This document shows positions 34,671-46,776 of a stretch of DNA of 64,000 nucleotides, in pieces. Origin of the DNA: Ilex aquifolium (Eukaryota > Streptophyta > Magnoliopsida > Aquifoliales > Aquifoliaceae); the NCBI GenBank assembly GCA_951799425.1, contig OX637393.1, positions 41,124,878 to 41,188,877 of the forward strand, in the 5' to 3' direction. Each line of letters opens with the position of its first letter. The stretch's first letter is position 1. A program made the translations under genes and the position numbers. The notes under the pieces are model-generated. The model saw nothing but the letters and a program-made list of their open reading frames with translations, made no database searches and was not told the DNA's origin.

Positions 34671-35395
34671 TAGGGGTGTCTATGGACCGGGCCAGGCTAG
34701 GCCCGCAAATTTTTTTTCGGGTCAGGCCTGGGTAGTATAGGCCCAAGCCCTTACCCAAGTGAATTATTGGTCAGGCCGGACTTCGGGTAGGGGTAAGCTA
34801 TCCGCAACCCAACCTGTGAGCCTATTGGGCGAGCTTGTTCGCGAGCTTTTTTATATACAATTTCATTTAAAAATAATGAATATTTTTGTAATTTAATATT
34901 TGTGTAAATTATATTTTTGAATCAAAAGTAGAGTCACAATGGATAAAAATAAAATAATAAATAATTTTATTTTTGATTGGGGGATACTCTATATCCAATA
35001 GAATGAATACATCACAACTAAGTTGACACCTACTCACTTATTTATCATTTGCATTACTCAACCCTTTAAAACTTGTATGCTTAACACATGAAAAAGAAAA
35101 TAATACATTATTTATATGATTTAAACTTTTAAAACTTTAAATTCCGATATTGGGAGACTTATTTCAAAATTTCAAATTTAATGGTCTAAAAGTATAACTT
35201 TTTTTCAATGGTGAGCGGGTTGTGTGGGCCGGGCTTCGGGCCGGGTAATGGGTTTGGGGGCAAACTCAAGCCCTTTTTTTAAGGATATTGGGCTCGAACT
35301 CGGGTGGGCCAACTATCGGATCTATCGGATTTCAGACCTATTTTTTTGGGCCTGATAACGGAACCCGTGGGTAACCTGGGCCATAGACACCCCTA
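34671..35395. mobile_element. hAT-type MITE, 725 bp, TSD ATTTTGAT
   Basis: The ends TAGGGGTGTCTATGG and CCATAGACACCCCTA are perfect inverted repeats. ATTTTGAT is duplicated at 34663-34670 and 35396-35403, and the sister LTR at 40977 has one copy. GGGCC-rich subterminal words flank an AT-rich core; nothing is coded. Confidence 0.92.
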
Positions 35396-35422
35396 ATTTT
35401 GATTATGTAATCGTTATTTACA

Positions 35423-35434
35423 TGGTATCAGAGC
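35423..35434 (+). other. primer-binding site, tRNA-iMet type
   Basis: TGGTATCAGAGC follows the LTR end directly; this is the standard copia PBS complementary to initiator tRNA-Met. Confidence 0.92.
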
Positions 35435-36627
35435 ACGTTGTGATTATATACAAGATTAGAAACGTAATAATATTAGCTAGAAGAAGGATATGAGTTAACA
35501 AGGGCCGACGTACAAAGATGATGATGTCATCATGACGTGATGGACCAATGACTCTCTCACTCACCATTCAGATTGACTATTAGTACGCTTTAACGTGGTA
35601 CCATTGGTTTTTGAGTTCAAAATTGTTTGATAGGATTTTTTATTTTTCGAATGTTTTTTTTAAAAAAATGAGATCAAATTTTCTTAATCTGGTTGTTTCA
35701 TCATCTTTCTTTGAATTTGTCGCTGCAAACCACATCTAAAAGGGTGCAATTAGGTGTGTTTTATACATAGTTGAATGATTCTTCAACAATTAGGTTGATT
35801 TTTGAAGGCTTTTGGCTGGTTTTGTTGGCTCGGCTAATACGTATCATGCATTGGACTGTTGTTTTGGCCGTACACTGGACTGTTGTTTTGGCTAATTTAT
35901 GCATGATTGATTTTTGCTGCTTCGTGGCTCTATGAGGGATTGTTCTGTGGTCTTCTCCTTGATCTCACAGTGGTGTCGAACGAAGCTCTACGTCTTTGTT
36001 CATTCATGTCTGGTTGCTGGATTTTTTTTTTTTGTTGGGCTGGCTTTCGTGCTGGGACTTTGGTTGCTAGATTTTTTTTTTTATTATTTTTTATGTTGGG
36101 CTGGTCTTCCTGCTGGGGCTTTAATTGTTGGGTCTGTTAGGCTAATATTCTAGTTGGGCATTTGGTTGTTGGGTCTGTTTAGCTTCTATTCTTGCTGGGG
36201 CTTTGAACTTCAATTGGGCTGTAATTGTTGGGTCCATCTGGGTAATGTTCTTCCTGGGCCTTTGATCTTTCACCGAGTTGTGCTGAATTTTACTTATTAG
36301 ATAGATTATATGTGGAGCTAATTAATCCTACGGGGCATAAGGGTGTCCCTAGATTTTCCACATTAGTGTTTTCTTGTGAGCTTTGGTTCCCTTAATCCTG
36401 GTTGTTTTCTTGGGCTTAGTGGTTTGAAATTGATTCAGTTGATTTGATTGTTGTTATTTTTGGCTAGTGGCAATTATGGCGAGTGACAATTCTGGTTCTC
36501 ATCTGTCCATTAGTTTAAAATTGATTAAGATTACTAATCAATTACAGAAGCTCATTCAACAGCCTAATACTCTCTTCATCTCATCTTCTAAAGGTTCGTT
36601 CATTTCGGGTCCTTCCACTTGTTGAAC
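35435..36627 (+). other. leader of old copia element
   Basis: T/G-rich leader with irregular repeats of words such as TTGTTGGGTCTGTT and GCTGGGGCTTT (about 35990-36270). An ATG at 36476 starts a frame of under 50 residues that may be the remnant of the gag N terminus; it ends where foreign LTR sequence begins. Confidence 0.5.
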
Positions 36628-37660
36628 CATAGCTCTAATACCACTTGTTGGTTTTGCACAGTAGATAATTAACATAAATAATACTTGTTGGAAGATATGA
36701 ATTCAAAGATAAAAAAATAATAAAAATATGACACAAAAATATAATGTGGTTTAATACAGCATACCCTTTCGGTACACCGTACCTATATCCATGGACCAAA
36801 AATTTACATCGATGTATTATTCATTGAAAATTTGATCATCTGATTACATAATACACACCCCTATTTATAGGGATAAAATACTATAATTCAAACCTATTCA
36901 GATACAATTTAATCTTTATATTTTCTATTATATGTTTAATATACATATTCATGGTATATTAAAACTCTTCCAATATAATCATATTCTATATAGGATTCTC
37001 AAATTGATTACCCAACAAACTCAATTAGAGAGTTTGGGTCAAGGGAGGCTGTTGGAATTTGATCCAAACTCTCTAAATATTTTATTTCTTATTTATTTAG
37101 TATTAATTTACAATTAGAGTTTTAATGAATTTAGGAGCTTTGACCCATAAAATGTTCTAATTAGCTTTGATATATTTTTATTAAAAGTAGAATAGGATTA
37201 TAATTGTTTTATTCATTAAAATCTTTCATTAAAAGTTTTTTGTATTGTGTGGCAGACTAGTTGGTTTTAATCCACCGAGTAAAAAAAGTCGTTTGGGCAG
37301 TAGCCTTTGAGACCAAAAAATTCGCTTGGGTCCTTTGTTTTTCTTTTTGTTTGTTGTTTTGCCGCAAGCTTCGGCTTGCTTTGTCTTCTTCCTTTAATTT
37401 TTTCTTTATTAATTATTTTGTGTGTGTAAGAGATATTTGAATGTTTGAAAAAATTGTGGATCAGAATTAATGGTGTTAAACTCGATGTTAGGTATGACCA
37501 AATTTGAAGATTTTGGTTCAAGGGAGGCCATTAGAATTTGACTCAAACTCTCTAATTGTCATGAATGAGAGTTTGTTGGGTAATCAATTTAAGAATCAGG
37601 ATTATATTGAAAGGTATATTAGATATATTAGACATGTAATAGAAATATAAAGATCAAGTT
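36628..37660. repeat. mosaic of inverted LTR fragments replacing gag
   Basis: On the minus strand 36640-36628 reads a decayed PBS (compare GCTCTGATACCA) after an LTR-like block (about 37018-36641, TGTTGGGTAATC start, TATA box CTATAAATAG near 36875). The LTR start recurs on the plus strand at 37575-37660. Between them AAACTCTCT and CAAGGGAGGC recur, including a second LTR-like start TGTTGGAATTTGATCC after a purine tract near 37052. At least two further LTR insertions, partly inverted, would explain this; I cannot resolve the order. Confidence 0.55.
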
Positions 37661-37663
37661 GTC

Positions 37664-40600
37664 GTGGATGTTGGTGCAGTGTACCAATGTGGGTATGTTG
37701 TATCAAATCACGTTATATCTTTGTGTCATTTTTTATTGTTTTCCTATCTTCCAAAAAGTATTATTTGTGATATATCTCGAACCGCCTGGGTCTTTGACTC
37801 AGGTGTTACACATCATATGACTAGTAATTCTTCCTTATTTGCATCTACCTTTTCTCCTCCATCTGTTTCTGTGCTTGCAGCTAATGCTACACAAATGTCC
37901 TTGGCCGGTGTTGGATCTATAATTTCTCTGCATCTAACACTTCATAATGTTTATTATATTCCACAACTTACCTTGAATTTAATTTCAGTTAGTCAGCTAT
38001 TTGACTCTAGATTTTTAGTTCATTTTTCCTCTTCTGGTTGTATTGTACAGGATTCACGTTCCAAAAAACTGGTTGGGACAGGCAGTAGAAAGGGAGGATT
38101 GTATGTGTTAGACAAGTTAAATATTTCTGATATTGTTGTTTCTACTGTTGATTTATCTTCTTTTCATTTGAGTCCACAGTCTTCTAGTTTTTATTTGTGG
38201 CATTCTCGTCTTGGTCATGTGTCCCACTCTCGTTTGAAATTTTTAGCCTCTACTAGTAATTTAGGTAATTTAGAGTATTATGATATTTACAGTTATAACG
38301 GATACAAGTTAGCTAAATTTATTACATAACTTTTAATAAAAGTTTCACTAACTCACTTGCACCTTTTTGATCTGGTTCATTCTGATATTTAAGGATCAGC
38401 TCCTGATCCCACAAAAGGATGGTCTAAATATTATGTCTCTTTCATTGATAATTATATTAGGTGTTGTTGAGTTTATCTCATGAATCATCGTTCTAAATTC
38501 TATTATACATTCACTATTTTTCGTGTTATGATACTTACTCAATATTCATCTGTTATTAAATGTTTTTGATGTGACCAAGGAGAAAAATATTATTTCAATT
38601 CTTTTCGAGATCTACTAAAATCTGATAGCATTGTTTGACAATCTTCTTGTACTGACATACCTGAACAGAATGGTGTAGCAGAGCGCAAACATCGACATAT
38701 TATAGAGACAACACGCTTTCTCTTACTGTCAGCAACAGCAAATGTCCTAAATTCTTTTTGGGGGAAGCAGTTCTTACTACGATCCATCTAATTAATTCTA
38801 TTCCCACTGTCATCACATCTGAAATTTTTCCATTTAAAAAACTATGTGGTAAGCCACTTGATTATTTCTCTTTGCGTGTATTTGGATGCACCTGTTTTGT
38901 TTTGCTTCCTAGTGTTCTTCGTACTAAGCTCTCTGGTCGTTCAGCTTTATGTGTTTTCCTTAGTTATGGTGAAGGTCAAAAGGGGTATCGTTACTATGAT
39001 CATGTTTCACACAAACTCTATGTCTCTCGTCATGTTATTTTCTTGGAGTATATTCCCTTCTTTTCTATTTCATCCAATTCTTCACATTTGCATAAATCTG
39101 ATCTCATTTACATTGACTCATTTCCGGCTGATGTTCCCTCTAACACTTATGTTGGTGATATGATTGTTTCTGATGTATCTTCCTCTCCTAAGTTACCCAT
39201 CACTTGTCCCCCTATTGTGCATACACATGTTCGCATGAATTCAACTATCTCCTCTACAAATGCGGTGCCTCCTCTTTCTTTTCTTGCCACCCTATCAGGT
39301 TTAGACACTGTGGATCATACCCTGCGCTATCCTCAGCGTTCTCGCAAATGTCCAGACAAGTTTGGTTGGAGTAACACTTGTTATTCTCCTGATTTCTGCT
39401 CTTTCCTTACTTCTATTCACTCCTTATCTGAACACACCTTCTACAAGGAGGCTTTACTTTATCCACTTTGGAAACAAGCTATGGATGAGGAGTTGTTTGA
39501 CTTATATAAGACCAGAACTTGAAAGCTAGTGTCTTTACCACCTAGTAAAGGCACAATTGGTTGTAGATAGGTTTATAAGATAAAAACCAAGTCTGATGAT
39601 TCTGTGGAACCGTATGAAACTCGATTAGTAGCCAATAATTTTGCTCAGGAATATAGCCTAGACTATGATGAGATTTTGCCCCTGTTGCAAAGATAACCAC
39701 TATTCGTACCGTGATTACAATTGCTGCCATTCGCCAATGGAATTTGTCTCAAATGGATGTGAAAAATGTCTTTCTTCATGGAGATTTAAGTGAAGAAGTT
39801 TTTAAGACTCTTCCTCCTGGGTTATCTCATAGTCCTAGTCAAGTATGTTGACTTTACCGAGTTGTATATGACCTTAAACATGTTCCCAGGGCATGATTTG
39901 CCAAATTTTCTTCGATTATTTGTGACTTGGGTTTTCGCACTAGTGACCATGATTCTGCTATCTTTTTACAATCTACTTCCTTAGATTTTATTATTCTCTT
40001 ACTATATGTTGATGATATGATTATTATGGGTGATGACATTGTTGGTATATGCTTATTGAAAACTCAGTTGTAGGACCATTTTGAGAAGAAAGATTTATGA
40101 CAACTTAGGTATTTCTTGGGCATTAAGATTGCTTCATCTCTTAAAGGTTATATTCTCTCTCAGTCTAAGTATGTTTTGGATGATATTCAACGGGCCCGTT
40201 TATCAGATAATTGGACAGTTAAAATGCCTTTAGAGCTGAATGTTCGTTACTCTTCTTCTGATGGTACTCCTTTGTCTGATCCTACACTCTATCGTGCTAT
40301 TGTTTGGAATTTAGTATATCTTACAGTCACTCGTCCGAATATCTCCTATTCTGTTCATGTTGTTAGTCAATTTGTTGCCGCACCCACCACTGTTAACTGG
40401 GCTGTTGTACTTCGTATTATTCGGCATCTTCGAAGTACTCTACATCAGAGTTTGTTATTCTCCTTCTCCTCTTCCTCCTCTATGGAACTCTGGGCTTATT
40501 TTGATGCTGAATGGGCTTGTGACTCTATGGACCGTAAGCCCACTACTGGCTTTTGTCTTTTCCTCGGTGATTCTCTTATTTCTTGGAAAAGTAAGAAACA

Positions 40601-40950
40601 AACAGTTGTTTCTCGTTCATCTGCTGAAGCTGAATATCGTGTTATGGAGTCTACTGCAATTGAGATAGTTTGGTTACGATGACTCCTCACTGATCTTGGC
40701 ATCATGTTACCTACGCCGACTCCTATGTATTGTGACAATACCAGTGCCTTTCAGATTACTCATAATTCAGTCTATCATGAGCGCACAAAGCATATTAAGA
40801 TTGATTGTCACTTTGTGCATCATCATCTTTAACTGGGCACTATCTCCCTCCCTTTCTTTCTTCCACTATGCAGCTAGCAATTTTTTTCACAAAGTCGCGT
40901 ACTATTACTCGATTTCGTTTTCTTCTTGACAAACTCTTGATGTTTTATGT
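37664..40950 (+). pseudogene. old copia pol (protease, integrase, RT, RNase H), dead
   Basis: Protease near 37796 (FDSGVTHHMT) and pre-integrase zinc region (WHSRLGHVSH) lie in one frame to 38329. Integrase is badly decayed over 38330-38757. Its end and linker occupy 38758-39522 (FPFKKLCGKPLDYF, RVFGCTCFVLL). RT follows with shifts and stops (a Trp codon turned TAG at 39568), but the YVDD box at about 40004 is intact. RNase H lies at 40116-40830 (FDAEWACDSMDRKPTTG, SRSSAEAEY, HERTKHIKID). The polyprotein cannot be made. Confidence 0.88.
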
Positions 40951-40976
40951 TACCACATCATGAGTTTGAGGGAGAG

Positions 40977-41167
40977 TGTTAGAGTAGTCAGCATATTTAG
41001 TCTTAGGAATAGCTTAATCTTTTGTTTTCTTTTATGTTGGCCTACTATATAAGGACCTATTGTATGCATTTTTCTATTAAGTAACAGACTAATTTAGTTG
41101 CAATAATATTTTATTCTTTGTTCTTTTATTTCTCTCTTCTATTTTGATTATGTAATCGTTGTTTACA
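40977..41167 (+). repeat. 3' LTR of old copia element (191 bp)
   Basis: Begins TGTTAGAGTAGTCAGC after the purine-rich GAGTTTGAGGGAGAG and ends ATCGTTGTTTACA. TATA box CTATATAAGG at about 41046. It serves as the empty-site reference for both MITEs in the 5' LTR. Confidence 0.9.
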
Positions 41168-43113
41168 TCCAAAACAGCAACTACTTGGTCATTAAAAATG
41201 CAAAGAAGGGTGAATGCACCTTATACTGTTTTAGTTCTGAAAATAATCAGCAATTCAATGTTTCATAAACCTAGTAAGCATCTACAATCCTTACTCAAAT
41301 CTTGCCGCAGATTTAAATTTGAGTAAAAACAAGTTAAAAACGAGTTCCAATCTTTTACTCAAATTCATACTAAACGAAGAGAGACTCATATTTTTACTCA
41401 AATTAAGGAAGACTTAAACTGTTACTCAAATCTCTAATGATTAGATTTTATCCCATTTAAAGATACACTAGTCATATTTCACTTTTCTTTAAATTTGTGT
41501 TTGTATTCCTTTAAATTTGAGTTTCTCTATTGGAGCTTTATATCAAATCGAGTTTTTCACTCAAATATTAACTTAAATTTGCGTAAAAATTTGAATAACT
41601 TAAACCACAACAAATAACCAATAAAGAGAAACAAAAATTATTGCTACAGCTCCAATAGCCTAGGTAGGAGTCCAATATTCTTCAAGTGAAGGATAAATTT
41701 AGAACAAAATATAGAACTTAGGACTTAATGGAAATAAATTATGAAAAGTAAGACAACTAATAGTTTGTTTTTTTTTTTTTTGGTAAGGAAAAGTAGAACA
41801 TATTGGCAATTTCCCCAGAAATACAAAGCCCCCTTACAGTTTGAGTACATTGCACAAAGACCCCTATACTTTCGAAATTATACTAATACATTGTGTCAAT
41901 GGATATATACAACTGTTAATTGGATATGTGTTTTTTATTATTATTATTATGTACCCGCATCATATGTAACCAACATGTTTTGAATTGAAATCCTTTGGCA
42001 CCAAAAAAAAAAAAAAAAAATTGAAATCCATCCAAGCACCTCCTATCTCCCACATATGCGCCCGCAACATAGCATACTCTGTCCCCCAAGCTCCTTCTCT
42101 CCTCTCTTCTCTCTATCTCCCACATAAGCATTATTGAGATAGTGTGAGGAGTGTCTACCTAGGTGTTGTGAAAGATTAATTCAAAAACTCCTGGTTGATG
42201 ATATGAGAAGCTTACATGAAACATGCTAATTTATGGTTCAACCACCACACACATACACAATGTTTGATGAAAGTGTCATAGTAACTTAAGCCACCTAACA
42301 ACACTCTAATAGCATGCTGTCCAAGGCAGGAGTTTGGGGCCGGCAATTCTTAACATGATTCGCGAGCCCTACACAAAAATCATGTGCTGTGCGACATGGT
42401 TGATACGCTTAACAAATGAATCTAACACAAACCCGTCTATACACAAAATGAACTTCACTACATACGATTATATACGTTACAAATCCAATTAGAATTGACA
42501 TGACGCTAACTCGACCAGACAAGATTCACTAACAGCCCTTCACTGAGGAACCAAAATTCCCAAATCTTGTTGAGCCATAAAATTTTGTGTTTTTTTTTCT
42601 GGAGTGATATTCACCTTCTCCTTCTATAGCAAGGAAATAAATCCACCCATCTGCATACTACCACAGACTTTTACTAACTAGATGTTCAGTTTATCTTCAT
42701 GACATCAACGTGCAGCGGATGTTATTCTTTAGATTCCAACAACAACAAACTGCTTCCAATAATAACATCTCGAATTATTTTGCACTTTCTTTTTCACATG
42801 ACATCTCAATTGTCATATTCCCCAAATTGATGAAGGTTTTGATATACTATCAATCTGGTAAGATTGAGCGAAACGAAATGGTTTCAACATTTTCAAAAAC
42901 TATTCCACCAAATGCAACTTCAGCAAAACCAAAACACGTACTACACCTACCACCTGAGCAACAAGGTGAAGATCATCTGTCAACCAGTATGGGAAAGCTT
43001 CAAATAAACTTGCCACCCAACATCTAGTACAGCCTCTATAATAATATGCATGAGTACACGTTTGTAAATCTCTAATGTCCTATCTCTACTCCATTTGCTC
43101 TCATGTCCGCAAA
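41168..43113. other. intergenic sequence, nothing firm
   Basis: AT-rich sequence with repeated AAATTTGAGT/ACTCAAAT words at 41310-41600. A 105-codon frame at 42710-43027 shows no family resemblance and is not called. Confidence 0.5.
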
Positions 43114-43722
43114 TGATGTTGACGAGCCCAAAATCAACTGGATCAGACTCAATAAATCAACCAAGCCCAAGTTAGCTAAAAAGGCGGCCCAGGCCCACTT
43201 TATCAATCCGACCCAGTCCAAGATCCGAAGAGCCCGGGAAGATAAGAACACGTGGGAGAGAGATTATCGGGATACACACTCAAGAAGATCAATCCTACAT
43301 TAATTGTATTTACCTTTTGTAACTATCATCCCCGAAGAGGTAGTGCCCTCTCCCTCACGTCACCGCCTCAACATACTTATAAATTGTAAGCTCTCTCCAC
43401 ATAAGAGAGGACATCTAGACATCTCTACATCTTGAGATCTCTCAACTCACCTCTCTACACCTACACACATAGTTTTCTTTCTCCTAACTAGTGTAACTCT
43501 CCCGGAGCTCTCTCCCGGTTACTTTATTCATCAATAAAGACCTCCGGCCACCGCTGCCGTTTCCCGAGAGTGGAGTAGTCACCCGGACCGAACCACTATA
43601 TATCTTTGTGTTGACTCATTATTTATTGTTTTGTCATTTATTGTTTTACTTATTGTCCATTAATTACACCTCTTCACATACTCGACTGTCGATTTTGCAC
43701 GAAACCAATTTGTGTATCATCA
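43114..43722 (+). repeat. 5' LTR of the pol-less gypsy element
   Basis: Starts TGATGTTGACGAGCCC and ends TGTATCATCA just before the PBS. It carries a G-box CACGTG near 43251, CACGTCACC near 43358 and a TATA box TATAAATT near 43378. The exact start is uncertain by a few bases because similarity to the other LTR extends to the preceding GCAAA. Confidence 0.85.
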
Positions 43723-43723
43723 G

Positions 43724-43743
43724 TTTGGCGCCGTCTGTGGGAA
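43724..43743 (+). other. primer-binding site, Tat-like type
   Basis: TTTGGCGCCGTCTGTGGGAA lies one base after the LTR. I did not identify the tRNA with certainty. Confidence 0.75.
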
Positions 43744-43784
43744 ACGACTGAGTTTCTTACTACCTTACTCCTCCCTCGAAATCC

Positions 43785-45420
43785 ATGACAATCACTACCA
43801 GGTCGATGAGTCAACAACCGGGAGTCAACAACCCGGCCCCCCAGGAAGAGGTACCGCCTCCCCTCGCACCTTCGGAACCGTCTACTACTGCGACTCCTGT
43901 CGCCGGGCAACAGCTCTTACAGACCATGCAGCTGCTGGTAAAACAGAACCAGCAGATCATTCAGTTTATGCTCGCCCAGGGAGGAGTCGCCCCTCAACCC
44001 GAAGGAGGAGTCCCATTCCCTCCAACAGGAAAGGCATAGTAGTCTGTCCCCTCTGGGCGCCATGCAGCCCCCCAGCACGGGGCCCCTCGCCAAAAACTCC
44101 CTGGGGACACGTCCGGGCGCCCCTCGCCCAGTAGTCCCTCCTCAGCGCGCAGGGAGCTCACACGTTCCCCCTCCTCATATACCTGCGCAGGAGGACGAAG
44201 GAGAAAGTCAATATGCCAATCACGGAAGCCAGTACCACAACAACCCGACGGAGGATGTCCCCAACCAATGGGATGAAAAAATTAAAGAGGTGTAAAACCA
44301 ACTTGGTGATGCCCTCAACGCCATCAAGGCACAGGTGCCCGAGATGGTGGACTACTTGGTAAGTCGCACTGATACCCCGTTTGTTGCAGATATTGTCACT
44401 TGCCCTCTACTTTCGAAGTTCAAGATGTCTGCCATCGAGATCTTCGACGGTACCAAAGATCCCCTGGATCACCTTGATATCTACAAATCTCTCATGCAAC
44501 TCCACAACATGTTTGATGAGATCATGTGTAGAGCCTTCCCCACCACCTTGAAGGGGTCCGCTCGACAGTGGTTCGCGAAGATCAAACCCTCCTCAATCCA
44601 CTCCTTCGTGGAGTTAAGCAGGTCTTTCGTCTCCCACTTCATTGGGGGGCGCCGACACCAGAAGTTTGTTACCCACCTACTCACCATCAAGCAGGACCGG
44701 GATGAAAGCCTTAGGAGCTACCTCACTCGTTTCAACGAGGAGGCTCTCCAAATCGAGGAGCCAGACGATAAGGTAGCCCTGACTGCCTTTATTGCTGGTC
44801 TACACTCCTCTAGCTTCATGTTCTCCGTCCTAAAAAAGCCACCATCCAGTATGCCCGAGCTGGTGTCAAGGGCACAAAAGTACATGAACGCCGAGGATGT
44901 CACCAAGGTTAGACGAGGTGAGTCCTCCCACGGAGGCGAGAAGAGGAAGGACAACCACGAGGACCAGCGGGAAGTAGAGAACAAAAGGAATAGGATAGAG
45001 AGAATCTCTGTCAAGGACCACCTTGGTCCCCCGCCTCTGAGAGAGCGGCAAGTCTCACACCGCTCAATGCTTCCGTGGAGCATATCCTGTTCTAAATATA
45101 GGATGACCCTACAGTACGCTGGCCAGAGAAGATGAAGACCGCCCTGAACCGGAGGAGCCCGAACAAGTACTGCCGCTTCCACCGCGACCACGGCCATGAT
45201 ACTGACGACTGCTTTGATCTTAAAAGGTAGATCGAGGAGTTCATACAGCGTGGCTAGTTGAGGCAGTACGTTGTTAGCAGAGGACAAGCCCCGCCACCTG
45301 GCCGGGACCAGGACGACAGAGAATGCCAACAACCCCTCAGAGAAATCCAGACAATCTCCTGAGGGCTAGGAGGAGGAGGCGACTCCAACTCCACCAGGAA
45401 AGTCTTGGCCCACTTATGGG
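43785..45420 (+). pseudogene. gag of the pol-less gypsy element, frameshifted
   Basis: ATG 43785 starts a Gln/Pro-rich N terminus ending at TAG 44037. After a frame change the gag core continues through 44335-45135 (PLLSKFKMSAIEIFDGTKDP, GSARQWFAKIKPSSI, FVSHFIGGRRHQK, QDRDESLRSYLTRFNEEAL). A further shift near 45090 leads to a zinc-knuckle-like [14 protein letters not shown] near 45165-45210. Stops are mostly TAG/TAA where Gln is expected, consistent with C-to-T changes. Gag would form the particle; no product of useful length remains. Confidence 0.8.
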
Positions 45421-45910
45421 ACACCGAACAACTGAAGATTTTATCTATCTTTTATTGTTTCAGTTGATTTATTTTGTTATTTATTATTTTATGAAATACA
45501 AATTCTGCAAGGATTATTATGCCCATAACTGTCTTGTTTTCATTTACTGAAGTTTGTAAACAGCTTACAAAAGTCAGAACATGACCTATACGTTGTTAGC
45601 AGAGGACAAGCCCCGCCACCTGGCCGGGACCAGGACGACAGAGAATGCCAACAACCCCTCAGAGAAATCCAGACAATCTCCTGAGGGCTAGGAGGAGGAG
45701 GCGACTCCAACTCCACCAGGAAAGTCTTGACCCACTTATGGGACACCGAACAACTGAAGATTTTATCTATCTTTTATTGTTTCAGTTGATTTATTTTGTT
45801 ATTTATTATTTTATGAAATACAAATTCTGCAAGGATTATTATGCCCATAACTGTCTTGTTTTCATTTACTGAAGTTTGTAAACAGCTTACAAAAGTCAGA
45901 ACATGACCTA
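45267..45910 (+). repeat. 322-bp tandem duplication at the end of gag
   Basis: 45267-45588 and 45589-45910 are almost identical; I see one clear difference (GTCTTGGCCC against GTCTTGACCC). It is much younger than the decay of gag. Confidence 0.92.
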
Positions 45911-46144
45911 ACAACAAGGTAGACAAAAAGACGAAAGTCGTCATATTCCTGATGATCAGTCACTACTCCCCGAGCCACTACCATCAAAGCTCTCTCTGTC
46001 ATCGTCTACCCCTGGTGTCTCATATGGGACGAAGCCAGAAAAATCAAAAGTAGGGAAAGCTGTCAAGCCCTTCGTAACCATTAATAAAGGCGCCTGCAAT
46101 GGCTCTCTCAACAACCTCCCTCCTCATCTCCATCTTAATAGAAT

Positions 46145-46776
46145 AAGCCTCTGCCACGACAGTCATCTCTCGAGACTATACGTAGCTCGACCTCAGCTCC
46201 TGCGGCCCTCTCACAGGACGTTTGTAGCTATGACTCTGCTCTCGAGCAGGTAGTCTCCTCACAAGCCTCTGCCACGACAGCCATCTCCCGAGACTATACG
46301 TAGCTCGGCCTCAACTCCTGCGGCCCTCGCACGGGACGTTTGTAGCTATGACTCTGCTCTCGCGCATATAGTCTCCTCGCAAGCCTCTGTCACGACAGCC
46401 ATCTCCCGAGACTATACGTAGTTTGGCCTCAGCTCCTGCGCGCGACGTTTGTAGCTATAACTCTGCTCTCGCGCAGGTAGTCTCCTCACAAGCCTCTGCC
46501 ACGGCAGCCATCTCCCGAGACTATACGTAGCTCGGCCTCAGCTCCTGCAGCCCTCGCACGGGACGTTTGTAGCTATGACTCTGTTCTCGCGCATATAGTC
46601 TCCTCACAAGCCTCTGTCACGACAGCCATCTCCCGAGACTATACGTAGTTCGGCCTCAGCTCCTGCAACCCTCTTACGCGACGTTTGTAGCTATAACTCT
46701 GCTCTCGCGCAGGTAGTCTCCTCACAAGCCTCTGCCATGACAGCCATCTCCCGAGATTATACGTAGCTCGGCCTCA
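46145..46776 (+). repeat. six tandem repeats of about 110-120 bp
   Basis: Each unit starts with AAGCCTCTG(C/T)CA and contains CCGAGACTATACGTAG, GACGTTTGTAGCTAT and CTCTGCTCTCG. Starts lie near 46146, 46263, 46380, 46490, 46609 and 46728; the last unit is partial. Confidence 0.9.

Larger units (their letters stand above)
33844..35422 (+). repeat. 5' LTR of old copia element, split by two MITEs
   Basis: TGTTAGAGTAGTTTGC at 33844 and ATCGTTATTTACA ending at 35422 match the ends of the 3' LTR at 40977-41167. Removing 33873-34522 and 34671-35395, each with one duplication copy, restores an LTR close to 191 bp. CTATATAAAG (about 34564) is the TATA box. Confidence 0.88.
33844..41167 (+). mobile_element. 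old Ty1/copia retrotransposon with interrupted 5' LTR and missing gag
   Basis: The 5' LTR (33844-35422, carrying two later MITEs) is followed by a perfect tRNA-iMet-type PBS. Protease, integrase, RT and RNase H remnants lie at 37664-40950, then a purine-rich tract and a 191-bp 3' LTR. The two LTRs, ignoring insertions, differ at roughly a tenth of positions, so the element is much older than the Athila copy. The gag region is replaced by a mosaic of other LTR pieces. No matching 5-bp target duplication is visible (ACCAT left, TCCAA right). Confidence 0.88.

Noticed and set aside
35907-36153. Trp/Phe/Gly-rich frames resembling membrane segments
   Set aside because: T/G-rich leader repeats of the old copia element; no ATG context or conservation evident.
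42710-43027. 105-codon plus-strand frame
   Set aside because: No recognisable domain on either strand and no convincing splice partners; left unannotated.
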